A DNA stretch of 42,265 bases from Pseudomonas baetica (GTDB taxonomy: Bacteria; Pseudomonadota; Gammaproteobacteria; Pseudomonadales; Pseudomonadaceae), in the NCBI RefSeq assembly GCF_019733355.1, contig NZ_JAIHLQ010000048.1:1-42265 (forward strand), given 5' to 3'. The first letter of the stretch is position 1, and the number at the start of each line of letters is the position of its first letter. Made by a program: the position numbers and the translations under genes. Shown here in pieces: positions 7,476 to 14,326 of this stretch. Below the pieces are notes generated by a model. That model searched no databases. It had not been told where the DNA came from and worked only from the letters and a program-made list of their open reading frames with translations.

Positions 7476-8957
7476 ATGACCACCGTCCGCACTCGCATCG
7501 CGCCATCGCCTACCGGGGACCCCCACGTAGGTACCGCTTACATCGCATTGTTCAACTACTGCTTTGCCAAGCAGCATGGCGGTGAGTTCATCCTGCGCAT
7601 CGAAGACACCGACCAGTTGCGTTCGACCCGCGAGTCCGAACAGCAGATATTCGACGCCCTGCGCTGGCTCGGCATCGACTGGAGCGAAGGCCCGGACGTC
7701 GGCGGCCCGCACGGTCCATATCGCCAGAGCGAGCGCGGCGACATCTACCAAAAATACTGCCAGCAACTGGTCGACATGGGGCATGCGTTCCCGTGCTTCT
7801 GCACCGCTGAAGAGCTGGATCAGATGCGCGCCGAGCAAATGGCTCGCGGCGAAACCCCACGTTACGACGGCCGCGCACTGCTGCTGTCCAAGGAAGAAGT
7901 CGCGGCCCGCCTGGCCGCTGGCGAACCCCACGTCATCCGCATGAAAGTGCCGAGCGAAGGTGTTTGCGTGGTGCCGGACATGCTGCGTGGCGATGTCGAA
8001 ATCCCGTGGGATCGCATGGACATGCAAGTGCTGATGAAGACCGACGGCCTGCCCACGTACTTCCTCGCCAACGTGGTCGACGATCACTTGATGGGCATCA
8101 CCCACGTACTGCGCGGCGAAGAATGGCTGCCGTCGGCGCCAAAACTGATCCTGCTTTACGAGTACTTCGGCTGGGAACAACCGGAGTTGTGCTACATGCC
8201 GCTGCTGCGTAACCCGGACAAGAGCAAGCTGTCCAAGCGCAAGAACCCGACCTCGGTGACGTTCTACGAGCGCATGGGCTTCATGCCGGAAGCGATGCTC
8301 AACTATCTCGGTCGCATGGGCTGGTCGATGCCTGACGAGCGCGAGAAGTTTTCGTTGCAGGAAATGGTCGACAACTTCGACCTCAAGCGCGTGTCCCTTG
8401 GCGGGCCGATTTTCGACATCGAGAAGCTGTCGTGGCTCAACGGCCAGTGGCTGCGCGATCTGCCGGTAGAAGAGTTCGCCAGCCGCTTGCAGACCTGGGC
8501 GTTGAACCCGGAATACATGATGAAGATCGCGCCACTGGTACAGGGGCGCGTCGAAACCTTCAGCCAGGTTGCACCGCTCGGCGGCTTCTTCTTCGCGGGT
8601 GGCGTCAATCCGGATGCCAAGCTGTTCGAGTCGAAGAAGCTCTCGGGCGATCAGGTTCGCCAATTGATGCAGTTGATCCTGTGGAAGCTCGAAAGCCTGC
8701 GTCAGTGGGAGAAGGACAGCATCACCGCGACGATTCAGGCAGTGGTCGAATCCCTTGAACTGAAGCTGCGCGACGCAATGCCGCTGATGTTCGCGGCCAT
8801 CACCGGGCAAGCGAGTTCGGTGTCGGTACTCGACGCGATGGAAATCCTCGGGCCGGACCTGACCCGTTTCCGCCTGCGTCAGGCGATCGACCTGCTGGGC
8901 GGCGTGTCTAAGAAAGAAAACAAAGAGTGGGAAAAGCTGTTGGGCGCTATCGCCTGA
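7476..8957 (+). CDS. gltX: glutamyl-tRNA synthetase
   Basis: This class I aminoacyl-tRNA synthetase charges tRNA-Glu with glutamate using ATP. The 493-residue protein has the HIGH-type signature HVGT (17-20) after RIAPSPTGDP, and the KMSKS-type loop KLSKR (251-255). The C-terminal third is the helical anticodon-binding part. The start at 7476 gives MTTVRTRIAPSPTG, the family N terminus; the frame stays open upstream, but those residues do not belong to the family. Length matches Pseudomonas enzymes. A strong terminator follows, and then two copies of tRNA-Glu, its own substrate. Confidence 0.98.
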   Translation: MTTVRTRIAPSPTGDPHVGTAYIALFNYCFAKQHGGEFILRIEDTDQLRSTRESEQQIFDALRWLGIDWSEGPDVGGPHGPYRQSERGDIYQKYCQQLVDMGHAFPCFCTAEELDQMRAEQMARGETPRYDGRALLLSKEEVAARLAAGEPHVIRMKVPSEGVCVVPDMLRGDVEIPWDRMDMQVLMKTDGLPTYFLANVVDDHLMGITHVLRGEEWLPSAPKLILLYEYFGWEQPELCYMPLLRNPDKSKLSKRKNPTSVTFYERMGFMPEAMLNYLGRMGWSMPDEREKFSLQEMVDNFDLKRVSLGGPIFDIEKLSWLNGQWLRDLPVEEFASRLQTWALNPEYMMKIAPLVQGRVETFSQVAPLGGFFFAGGVNPDAKLFESKKLSGDQVRQLMQLILWKLESLRQWEKDSITATIQAVVESLELKLRDAMPLMFAAITGQASSVSVLDAMEILGPDLTRFRLRQAIDLLGGVSKKENKEWEKLLGAIA

Positions 8958-8979
8958 TTGCGTTTGACGCTGCAGGAGG

Positions 8980-9021
8980 CGCCGAAGGCCGGGATCGTTT
9001 GATGCCGGCCTTCGGCGTTTT
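8980..9021 (+). terminator. intrinsic terminator of gltX
   Basis: A perfect 13-bp stem (8980-8992 with 9005-9017) with a 12-base loop is followed by TTTT, starting 22 bases after the gltX stop. It separates gltX from the tRNA array. Confidence 0.9.
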
Positions 9022-9096
9022 CCCCAGATATACGGGGTGAGGGCGGTAAGTGGTTGTTATGTCGGCAAAAAACTTTGAAATATTTTAAAAATAAGT

Positions 9097-9125
9097 TTGA
9101 CAGCCCTCTGATGCGCCATTAAGAT
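9097..9125 (+). promoter_or_regulatory. promoter of the tRNA-Ala/Glu array
   Basis: TTGACA (9097-9102), 17 bases, then TAAGAT (9120-9125) is an almost ideal sigma-70 promoter, with an A+T-rich upstream region (9070-9096) that may act as an UP element. The discriminator after the -10 is G+C-rich, as expected for a stringently controlled stable-RNA promoter. Confidence 0.8.
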
Positions 9126-9158
9126 TCGCCCCGTCCTCAGCGATGACATCAACGATGA

Positions 9159-9234
9159 GGGGCTATAGCTCAGCTGGGAGAGCGCCTGCATGGCATGCAG
9201 GAGGTCAACGGTTCGATCCCGTTTAGCTCCACCA
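9159..9234 (+). tRNA. tRNA-Ala (anticodon GGC), copy 1
   Basis: This 76-nt cloverleaf has CCA encoded. The anticodon stem CCTGC/GCAGG closes the loop ATGGCAT, giving GGC for GCC/GCU alanine codons. It is the first gene of a four-tRNA array. It differs from copy 2 by two bases that pair with each other in the T stem. Confidence 0.97.
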
Positions 9235-9313
9235 ATTTACACTTTGAAGCCTGGCCACACTGGCTTCAAAGCGATCAACACTCAGCGTTGATCAGTTGTA
9301 TAGAAGGGTTTGC
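9235..9313 (+). other. structured spacer 1 between tRNA-Ala and tRNA-Glu
   Basis: Two hairpins fill this spacer. Hairpin A has a perfect 10-bp stem (9242-9251 with 9262-9271) and the loop TGGCCACACT. Hairpin B has a 7-bp stem GATCAAC/GTTGATC (9273-9279 with 9287-9293). A conserved tail AGTTGTATAGAAGGGTTTG leads into tRNA-Glu. The same architecture recurs in spacer 2 with paired base changes. Confidence 0.75.
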
Positions 9314-9389
9314 GTCCCCTTCGTCTAGTGGCCTAGGACACCGCCCTTTCACGGCGGTAACAGGGGTTCGAGTCCCCTAGGGGACGCCA
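9314..9389 (+). tRNA. tRNA-Glu (anticodon TTC), copy 1
   Basis: This is a 76-nt cloverleaf with acceptor GTCCCCT/AGGGGAC, anticodon loop CTTTCAC carrying TTC, and encoded CCA. It is a substrate of the gltX product encoded immediately upstream. Confidence 0.97.
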
Positions 9390-9442
9390 GTTTTACAGAA
9401 GTGATGTTGCAAAATGTCGCTCCGCCGCGAGGCGAAAAATCT

Positions 9443-9518
9443 GGGGCTATAGCTCAGCTGGGAGAGCGCCTGCATGGCATGCAGGAGGTCAGCGGTTCGA
9501 TCCCGCTTAGCTCCACCA
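9443..9518 (+). tRNA. tRNA-Ala (anticodon GGC), copy 2
   Basis: Same structure as copy 1, 76 nt with CCA. The T stem reads AGCGG/CCGCT instead of AACGG/CCGTT: an A-T pair replaced by G-C. The leader between tRNA-Glu copy 1 and this gene (9390-9442) shows no separate promoter, so the array is probably one transcript. Confidence 0.97.
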
Positions 9519-9598
9519 ATTTTACAGCTCATGGTCTGGCCACACCGGCCGTGAGTCGATCAGCTCTCAGCACTGATCAGTTGTATAGAAGGGTTTGT
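9519..9598 (+). other. structured spacer 2 between tRNA-Ala and tRNA-Glu
   Basis: This is the homologue of spacer 1. Hairpin A has a 9-bp stem (9528-9536 with 9547-9555, two G-U pairs) of different sequence but the same 10-base loop TGGCCACACC. Hairpin B is GATCAG/CTGATC (9558-9563 with 9573-9578). The last 20 bases before tRNA-Glu are nearly identical to spacer 1. Confidence 0.75.
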
Positions 9599-9674
9599 GT
9601 CCCCTTCGTCTAGTGGCCTAGGACACCGCCCTTTCACGGCGGTAACAGGGGTTCGAGTCCCCTAGGGGACGCCA
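9599..9674 (+). tRNA. tRNA-Glu (anticodon TTC), copy 2
   Basis: This is a 76-nt cloverleaf, identical to copy 1 as far as I can compare them by eye, with anticodon TTC and encoded CCA. It is the last gene of the array and is followed by a terminator. Confidence 0.97.
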
Positions 9675-9700
9675 CGATTACCCGCTCTGCGGGATTTATA

Positions 9701-9735
9701 AGGGTCATTCAATTATTGAATGGCCCTTTTGTTTG
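9701..9735 (+). terminator. intrinsic terminator of the tRNA array
   Basis: An 11-bp stem (9701-9711 with 9717-9727, one G-U pair) with a 5-base loop is followed by TTTTGTTT, starting 27 bases after the last tRNA. Confidence 0.85.
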
Positions 9736-9801
9736 TCTGGCGTTTGGCCAATTCTCCTTTTTCCTTACACTGTGCTTCAGACCAGCGGTCATATCCTCGA
9801 C

Positions 9802-9832
9802 TTGCAGAATATTATTATGAGAATAATATTCT
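9802..9832 (+). promoter_or_regulatory. promoter and palindromic operator of the TetR gene
   Basis: A perfect inverted repeat with 11-bp arms, AGAATATTATT and AATAATATTCT (9806-9816 and 9822-9832), is centred on ATGAG. It covers a promoter made of TTGCAG (9802-9807), 16 bases, and TAATAT (9824-9829). A further AATATTC half-like element lies at 9839-9845. The position predicts autorepression by the TetR protein encoded 24 bases downstream. No divergent gene is present, so the likely targets are this gene and the hydrolase behind it. Confidence 0.75.
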
Positions 9833-9855
9833 CGTCGTAATATTCGGAGGCAACG

Positions 9856-10395
9856 ATGAACGATAAAAAAGCTCAAACCCGCGAACGCATCCTCAAGGCT
9901 GCCAGTGCCGCGCTGATCCAGCGCGGCCCGGCGGACCCAAGCGTGGGCGAAGTGATGGGCGCAGCCGGCCTTACCGTCGGCGGTTTCTATGCGCACTTCG
10001 AAAGCAAGGACGCAATGATGCTGGAGGCGTTCAAGCAATTGCTCGGTCGCCGCCGCGACTTGATTGCCGATATGGACACCGAACTGACCGGTGAAGAACG
10101 TCGCGCACTGGTCGCTGCGTTTTACCTGTCACGCAAGCACCGTGATTCGAGTGAAGCGGCATGCCCGATTCCCGCCTCGATCGGTGAGTTGGGTCGTTTG
10201 CCGGACTCTTTCCGCCTCGCGTTGAACGAGCACCTGGAATTGATGATCGCGCAGTTGGCGTCCAGCCCTGAGGACACCGACAAAGCCTTGGCCGATGTGG
10301 CCTTGATGGTGGGGGGGCTGGCGCTCGCGAGGGCGCTGGGCCCGGGAGATTTGTCCGATCGATTGCTGCGCGCTGCCAAGTCGGCGGTGCGTTGA
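9856..10395 (+). CDS. TetR/AcrR-family transcriptional regulator
   Basis: This 179-residue repressor-type protein has an N-terminal helix-turn-helix (about 8-55) with VGGFYAHFESKDAM (41-54), the recognition-helix and post-helix signature of the family. The rest is the helical ligand-binding and dimerisation domain, with a single AACPIP cysteine near residue 100. A GGAGG (9846-9850) sits 5 bases before the ATG. It lies 30 bases upstream of an alpha/beta hydrolase gene in the same direction, so it probably controls that gene as well as itself through the palindrome overlapping its promoter. Ligand unknown. Confidence 0.92.
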   Translation: MNDKKAQTRERILKAASAALIQRGPADPSVGEVMGAAGLTVGGFYAHFESKDAMMLEAFKQLLGRRRDLIADMDTELTGEERRALVAAFYLSRKHRDSSEAACPIPASIGELGRLPDSFRLALNEHLELMIAQLASSPEDTDKALADVALMVGGLALARALGPGDLSDRLLRAAKSAVR

Positions 10396-10425
10396 CCTGA
10401 AGGCAACAAGCCTGAGGAGAGAGCG

Positions 10426-11259
10426 ATGAACACGTTGAAGTGGGTTCGTGGCGTTAATGGCACCTTGGGCTGGATTGCACCGAAACGAGTGGCGAGCAAA
10501 ATGCGTCTGGCGTTCATGACGCCGCGAGCCTTGCCTCTGCGGGATTGGGAGTTGCCGCTGTTGGCCAATTCCGAACGCATCACGTTGCGCTTCGGCCTGT
10601 CAGCCCTGCGCTGGGGCCAAGGCCCGACCGTTTTGCTGATGCATGGCTGGGAAGGGCGGCCAACCCAATTCGCCGCGCTGATCACCGCGCTGGTCGAGGC
10701 CGGTTACACGGTCGTCGCACTCGATGGCCCGGCTCACGGCAGATCGCCAGGGCGTGAAGCCAATGTCGTGTTGTTCGCTCGCGCCATGCTTGAAGCGGCT
10801 GCCGAACTGCCGCCACTGCAAGCCGTTATTGGTCATTCCATGGGGGGCGCCAGTGCGATGCTTGCCGTGCAACTGGGCTTGCGCACCGAAACCCTTGTCA
10901 GCATCGCTGCTCCCGCCCGAATCCTGGGTGTGCTGCGCGGGTTCGCCCGTTATGTCGGCATGCCGCCCAGAGCGCGTTCGGCATTTATCCGTCAGGTCGA
11001 GCAGGATGTCGGTATGCGCGCCGCCACGCTGGATGTCGCCCATTATCAATTGGATATGCCCGGTCTGATCGTGCATGCCGAAGACGATAATTTCGTCTCA
11101 GTCAAAGAGTCTCAATGGATCCACGAAGCCTGGTTCGACAGTCGTCTTCTGCGCCTCGAAAGCGGTGGTCATCAGCGCGTGCTGGCCGACCCTCGGGTAA
11201 TTGATGGCGTGTTATCACTGTTGGCCGGCCGCAGCCTTCAGGCACGGCAATCGGCCTGA
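10426..11259 (+). CDS. alpha/beta-fold hydrolase
   Basis: This 277-residue serine hydrolase has the oxyanion-hole HGW (73-75), the strand-4 segment DGPAHGRS, the nucleophile elbow GHSMGG with S138, an acidic residue in AEDDNFV (D220 or D221) and H249 in GGHQR, completing a catalytic triad. There is no clear signal peptide, so it is probably cytoplasmic. AGGAGAG (10415-10421) precedes the start. It follows the TetR gene by 30 bases and is probably in its operon. Substrate cannot be inferred; esterase or lipase-like activity on small acyl esters is the family default. Confidence 0.88.
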   Translation: MNTLKWVRGVNGTLGWIAPKRVASKMRLAFMTPRALPLRDWELPLLANSERITLRFGLSALRWGQGPTVLLMHGWEGRPTQFAALITALVEAGYTVVALDGPAHGRSPGREANVVLFARAMLEAAAELPPLQAVIGHSMGGASAMLAVQLGLRTETLVSIAAPARILGVLRGFARYVGMPPRARSAFIRQVEQDVGMRAATLDVAHYQLDMPGLIVHAEDDNFVSVKESQWIHEAWFDSRLLRLESGGHQRVLADPRVIDGVLSLLAGRSLQARQSA

Positions 11260-11306
11260 GCATCCGTTACACTGCCCCGGTTGAATCATCTGACCGGGAG
11301 TGGGGC

Positions 11307-11756
11307 ATGGGCTGGGATCGAGCAACGCCGTTTACCATTGATCTGCAAGTAGGCGCTGAGGACATCGACGGGCTGGGCCACGCAAACAACGCGGTCTACG
11401 TGACCTGGCTCGAGCGCTGCGCCTGGCGCCACTCGCAGCGTCTGGGGCTGGACCTGGTCGAGTATCGGCGGCTGGATCGGGCGATGGCGGTGGTGCGTCA
11501 CGAAATCGATTATCTGGCCGCCGCCTATGAAGGCGACGAATTGCAATTGGCGACCTGGATTGTCGATTGGGATCAGCGACTGAAAATGACCCGGCACTTC
11601 CAACTGATCCGTCCGAGTGACAACACCACGCTGCTTCGCGCGCAGACCACGTTCGTCTGCATCGAGCTGTCCACCGGCAAGCCCAAGCGCATGCCGGCCG
11701 AGTTCATCGAGGGCTATGGCCCGGCGATCCAGTCTCTCGAGTCAGCGAATATCTAA
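11307..11756 (+). CDS. hotdog-fold acyl-CoA thioesterase (4HBT/YbgC type)
   Basis: The 149 residues form one hotdog domain. The catalytic signature DGLGHANNAVYVTWLE (D21, H25, N27-N28) matches the D-x-x-G-H-x-N-N motif of 4-hydroxybenzoyl-CoA thioesterase and YbgC proteins, which hydrolyse acyl-CoA thioesters. GGGAG-type purines precede the ATG. A TACACT (11268-11273) followed by G+C-rich bases may be its own -10. A REP pair starts two bases after the stop codon. Acyl substrate unknown. Confidence 0.88.
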   Translation: MGWDRATPFTIDLQVGAEDIDGLGHANNAVYVTWLERCAWRHSQRLGLDLVEYRRLDRAMAVVRHEIDYLAAAYEGDELQLATWIVDWDQRLKMTRHFQLIRPSDNTTLLRAQTTFVCIELSTGKPKRMPAEFIEGYGPAIQSLESANI

Positions 11757-11757
11757 A

Positions 11758-11846
11758 TGTGGGAGCGGGCTTGCTCGCGAAGGCGTCGTGTCAGTCAGCA
11801 TTCATTTAGTTGATCCACCGCTTTCGCGAGCAAGCCCGCTCCCACA
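11758..11846. repeat. REPIN-like inverted REP pair 2
   Basis: A right-facing GTGGGAGCGGGCTTGCTCGC arm (from 11759) and its inverted partner TTCGCGAGCAAGCCCGCTCC (11823-11842) are separated by a short non-conserved spacer. It begins immediately after the thioesterase stop and ends about 70 bases before dusC. Both arms are intact. Confidence 0.9.
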
Positions 11847-11914
11847 GGGATCTGCGATTTCTTGCGATATCCAGTAAACTGCCGCACGTTTTTTATTCAA
11901 GTAGTGTTTTTCCC

Positions 11915-12874
11915 ATGCAAATTGCTCTGGCGCCCATGGAGGGGTTGGTCGACGACATCCTTCGCGACGTGCTGACCCGCGTTGGCGGCATCGACTGGTG
12001 CGTGACCGAATTCATTCGGGTCAACGATCAGTTGCTCACCCCGGCCTATTTCCACAAGTTCGGCCCGGAGCTGCTCAACGGAGCGCGCACGGCGTCCGGT
12101 GTGCCTTTGCGCGTCCAGTTGTTGGGTTCCGACCCGGTGTGCCTGGCGGAAAACGCTGCACTGGCCTGTGAGCTCGGCTCCGAAGTGATCGACCTCAACT
12201 TCGGCTGCCCGGCCAAGACCGTCAACAAATCCCGCGGCGGTGCGGTGCTGCTCAAGGAGCCTGAACTGCTCAACCAGATCGTCGAGCACGTGCGTCGCGC
12301 CGTGCCTGCGCATATTCCTGTCACCGCGAAAATGCGTCTGGGCTTCGATAGCCCGGACGGCTCGCTGGTCTGTGCCACGGCATTGGCTGAGGGCGGCGCG
12401 GAGCACATCGTGGTTCATGCCCGGACCAAAATGGACGGCTACAAACCGCCGGCGCATTGGGAGTGGATTCCGCGCGTGCAGGACGTGGTCAAGGTGCCGG
12501 TATTCGCCAACGGCGATATCTGGAGCGTCGAAGACTGGCGCCGCTGCCGCGAAATCAGCGGCGTGGAAGACATCATGCTCGGTCGCGGCCTGGTTTCGCG
12601 CCCGGATCTGGCCAAACAGATCGCCGCCGCACGGGCCGGTGAGGAAGTGGTCGAGATGACCTGGGCCGAGCTGATGCCGCTGATCCAGGACTTCTGGTTG
12701 CAGGCAAAAGCGCAGATGACCGCGCGCCAATCGCCGGGCCGTCTGAAGCAATGGCTGGCCATGTTGACGCGCAATTATCCCGAAGCCACCGAGCTGTTCA
12801 CCGTCCTGCGCCGTGAGACGGAGCCGGATCATGTCTCGCGTTTGCTGGGTCTGCCGGCCGCTGAAGCAGCCTGA
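11915..12874 (+). CDS. dusC: tRNA-dihydrouridine(16) synthase DusC
   Basis: This FMN-dependent enzyme reduces uridine 16 in the tRNA D-loop. The 319 residues match the DusC length. They start with MQIALAPMEGLVDD (the flavin-binding strand), contain the catalytic cysteine C98 in NFGCPAKTVNKSRGGA, the HARTKMDGY segment with the flavin-contacting histidine, and a GDIW loop. The start at 11915 is chosen because the upstream in-frame extension runs through a REP element. The ribosome site is weak. A TAAACT (11875-11880) could be the -10. Assignment to DusC rather than DusA/B rests on the APMEG N terminus and length. Confidence 0.92.
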   Translation: MQIALAPMEGLVDDILRDVLTRVGGIDWCVTEFIRVNDQLLTPAYFHKFGPELLNGARTASGVPLRVQLLGSDPVCLAENAALACELGSEVIDLNFGCPAKTVNKSRGGAVLLKEPELLNQIVEHVRRAVPAHIPVTAKMRLGFDSPDGSLVCATALAEGGAEHIVVHARTKMDGYKPPAHWEWIPRVQDVVKVPVFANGDIWSVEDWRRCREISGVEDIMLGRGLVSRPDLAKQIAAARAGEEVVEMTWAELMPLIQDFWLQAKAQMTARQSPGRLKQWLAMLTRNYPEATELFTVLRRETEPDHVSRLLGLPAAEAA

Positions 12875-12893
12875 AAAAATCTGCAAATACTCT

Positions 12894-12921
12894 CTTGAAA
12901 TCAAATCAGCGGTCCCTATCT
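12894..12921 (+). promoter_or_regulatory. sigma-32 heat-shock promoter of the small heat-shock gene
   Basis: CTTGAAA (12894-12900), 13 bases, then CCCTATCT (12914-12921) closely fits the sigma-32 consensus CTTGAAA-N11-16-CCCATnT. Transcription would start near 12927, giving a leader of about 68 bases that carries an RNA thermometer. Confidence 0.8.
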
Positions 12922-12929
12922 AAGGGTTA

Positions 12930-12994
12930 CGCGATGCCGAATTCGGGTCGCGGAGACATAAAACCTTGCTGATTGTTTTCAGGAGATTTGAACC
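12930..12994 (+). promoter_or_regulatory. ROSE-like RNA thermometer in the hsp20 leader
   Basis: Two hairpins are predicted. The first (12930-12952) pairs CGCGA with TCGCG. The second pairs CCTTGCTGA (12964-12972) with TCAGGAG (12979-12985), which contains the ribosome site AGGAG 9 bases before the ATG. The pairing includes UUGCU against the Shine-Dalgarno with one G opposite G, the hallmark of ROSE elements, which open on heating. Short ROSE-like thermometers are known upstream of ibpA in Pseudomonas. Confidence 0.8.
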
Positions 12995-13441
12995 ATGAGT
13001 ACTGCATTTTCCCTCGCACCACTGTTCCGTTCCTCGGTGGGTTTCGACCGTTTCAACGACCTGTTCGAAACCGCTCTGCGCAACGAGCCAGGCAGCACCT
13101 ATCCACCTTACAACGTGGAAAAACACGGTGACGACCAATACCGCATCGTCGTGGCGGCAGCCGGTTTCCAGGAAGACGATCTGGAACTGCAAGTCGAGAA
13201 GGGTGTGCTGACCGTCAGCGGCGGCAAACGTGACGCCAACGAAGGCGTGACCTTTCTGCATCAGGGCATTGCCCAGCGTGCCTTCAAGTTGTCCTTCCGC
13301 TTGGCCGATCACATCGAGATCAAGGCTGCCGGCCTGAGCAACGGTCTGCTGAGCATCGACCTGTTGCGGGTGATTCCGGAAGAGGCGAAGGCCAAGCGCA
13401 TCCCGATCAACGGGACGCAAAAGCCGGCTCTGCAGCACTGA
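12995..13441 (+). CDS. ibpA: small heat-shock protein, Hsp20/IbpA family
   Basis: This holdase chaperone binds unfolding proteins and keeps them refoldable by DnaK/ClpB. The 148-residue protein has a short N-terminal arm with FRSSVGFDRFNDLF, an alpha-crystallin domain (about 35-130) with YPPYNVEKHGDDQYRI and ending in GLLSIDL, and the C-terminal I-x-I anchoring motif IPI that docks neighbouring subunits. Expression is predicted to be heat-induced twice, by a sigma-32 promoter and by a thermometer hiding the ribosome site. The gene ends at a strong terminator. Confidence 0.95.
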   Translation: MSTAFSLAPLFRSSVGFDRFNDLFETALRNEPGSTYPPYNVEKHGDDQYRIVVAAAGFQEDDLELQVEKGVLTVSGGKRDANEGVTFLHQGIAQRAFKLSFRLADHIEIKAAGLSNGLLSIDLLRVIPEEAKAKRIPINGTQKPALQH

Positions 13442-13489
13442 TTCACTTGCGGACACACATTGTCTGAACAGGCGCTGAGCCGTTGAACG

Positions 13490-13519
13490 AAGGCCCCGAT
13501 ACGTCGGGGCCTTTTTTTT
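13490..13519 (+). terminator. intrinsic terminator of the small heat-shock gene
   Basis: The 8-bp stem GGCCCCGA/TCGGGGCC (13492-13499 with 13504-13511) has the stable tetraloop TACG and is followed by eight T. Confidence 0.95.
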
Positions 13520-13547
13520 GTCGGTACAGGAAAACCACGGTTCGACT

Positions 13548-13575
13548 TTGCCGCTTGCAGCGGTTTCTCTACAAT
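13548..13575 (+). promoter_or_regulatory. probable promoter of the DUF1266/J-protein operon
   Basis: TTGCCG (13548-13553), 16 bases, TACAAT (13570-13575), followed by the G+C-rich CCGCCGC. It lies 55 bases before the DUF1266 start and just after the hsp20 terminator, so the operon appears to be transcribed independently of the heat-shock gene. No sigma-32 motif was seen here. Confidence 0.5.
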
Positions 13576-13630
13576 CCGCCGCAGTTTTGCCGACCACCAT
13601 CCTTCATCGGTCGGCCTGGAGCCTTTTTTC

Positions 13631-14326
13631 ATGGACGAGATTCAACAGCGCTGGCTGTGCGCCCTGTCCGCGCCAATGGCAGCGCTCAACACCGGTGCCG
13701 GCTACGACGACCCCGCGTTCTGCAACGACCGTTACATCGACCTGAAAGACAGCTGGGGTATCGATGATCGGCGGCAATTGCTCGACATGCTCCAATGGAT
13801 GACCGACGACGGCCATGCCAAGCACCTCAGTGATGCCTACCTGGCGTGGCAGCGTTGTCTGCCGAGTGAATGGCGGGCATTGCTCGATGACCTCTCGCCC
13901 CGTGAGCGCATCCTGCACGAGTTTGCCAGTCGCACGTTCGGCAGTTGCGGGCCGGGCGGAATCTTGTCCTGGGACTACGGGCGCATGGGATTTCTCTTGC
14001 GTTGTGGTGTGCGCAATCAGTGGATTGATCTGGCCGAGAGCAATTGGCTGCACAGTCGCTTGGCCATCCGGGCGAAATTTCACTACGACAGCTGGATGGC
14101 TTACTTCAATGGCTTTGTGGTGGGGCGTACCTTTTGGTGCTGCCTGAACACAAGCGACGATGAGCTGGGCCAGGCGCTGGATCGGCAAGGGGACAGCGCC
14201 CATAACCTGCGGATTGCCCGAGGCCTCGCTCAGAACATCCCGCACTTTCTGGTCGACCTGTCCTGGCACATGGAAATTGATCCGCCGCCCCGTCCGGCAT
14301 CGCTCAAGGAGTTCGACTGGTCATGA
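13631..14326 (+). CDS. DUF1266-family protein
   Basis: The 231-residue soluble protein contains features I associate with DUF1266: a WGIDDRRQLLDMLQWM-D-GH block (about 42-62) and a WDYGRMGFLLRCG block (about 114-126), then a conserved region around WHSRLAIRAKF-like residues. The biochemical role of this family is unknown. Members occur beside J-domain and HscC genes in E. coli (ybeR/ybeU), and the same association is seen here. Its TGA overlaps the ATG of the J-domain gene (ATGA at 14323-14326), indicating translational coupling. A link to the chaperone pair is inferred from context only. Confidence 0.8.
   Translation: MDEIQQRWLCALSAPMAALNTGAGYDDPAFCNDRYIDLKDSWGIDDRRQLLDMLQWMTDDGHAKHLSDAYLAWQRCLPSEWRALLDDLSPRERILHEFASRTFGSCGPGGILSWDYGRMGFLLRCGVRNQWIDLAESNWLHSRLAIRAKFHYDSWMAYFNGFVVGRTFWCCLNTSDDELGQALDRQGDSAHNLRIARGLAQNIPHFLVDLSWHMEIDPPPRPASLKEFDWS

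Noticed and set aside
9159..9674. CRISPR-like array, because of repeated blocks with spacers
   Set aside because: The repeats are complete tRNA genes of two kinds and the spacers are homologous to each other, not unique.
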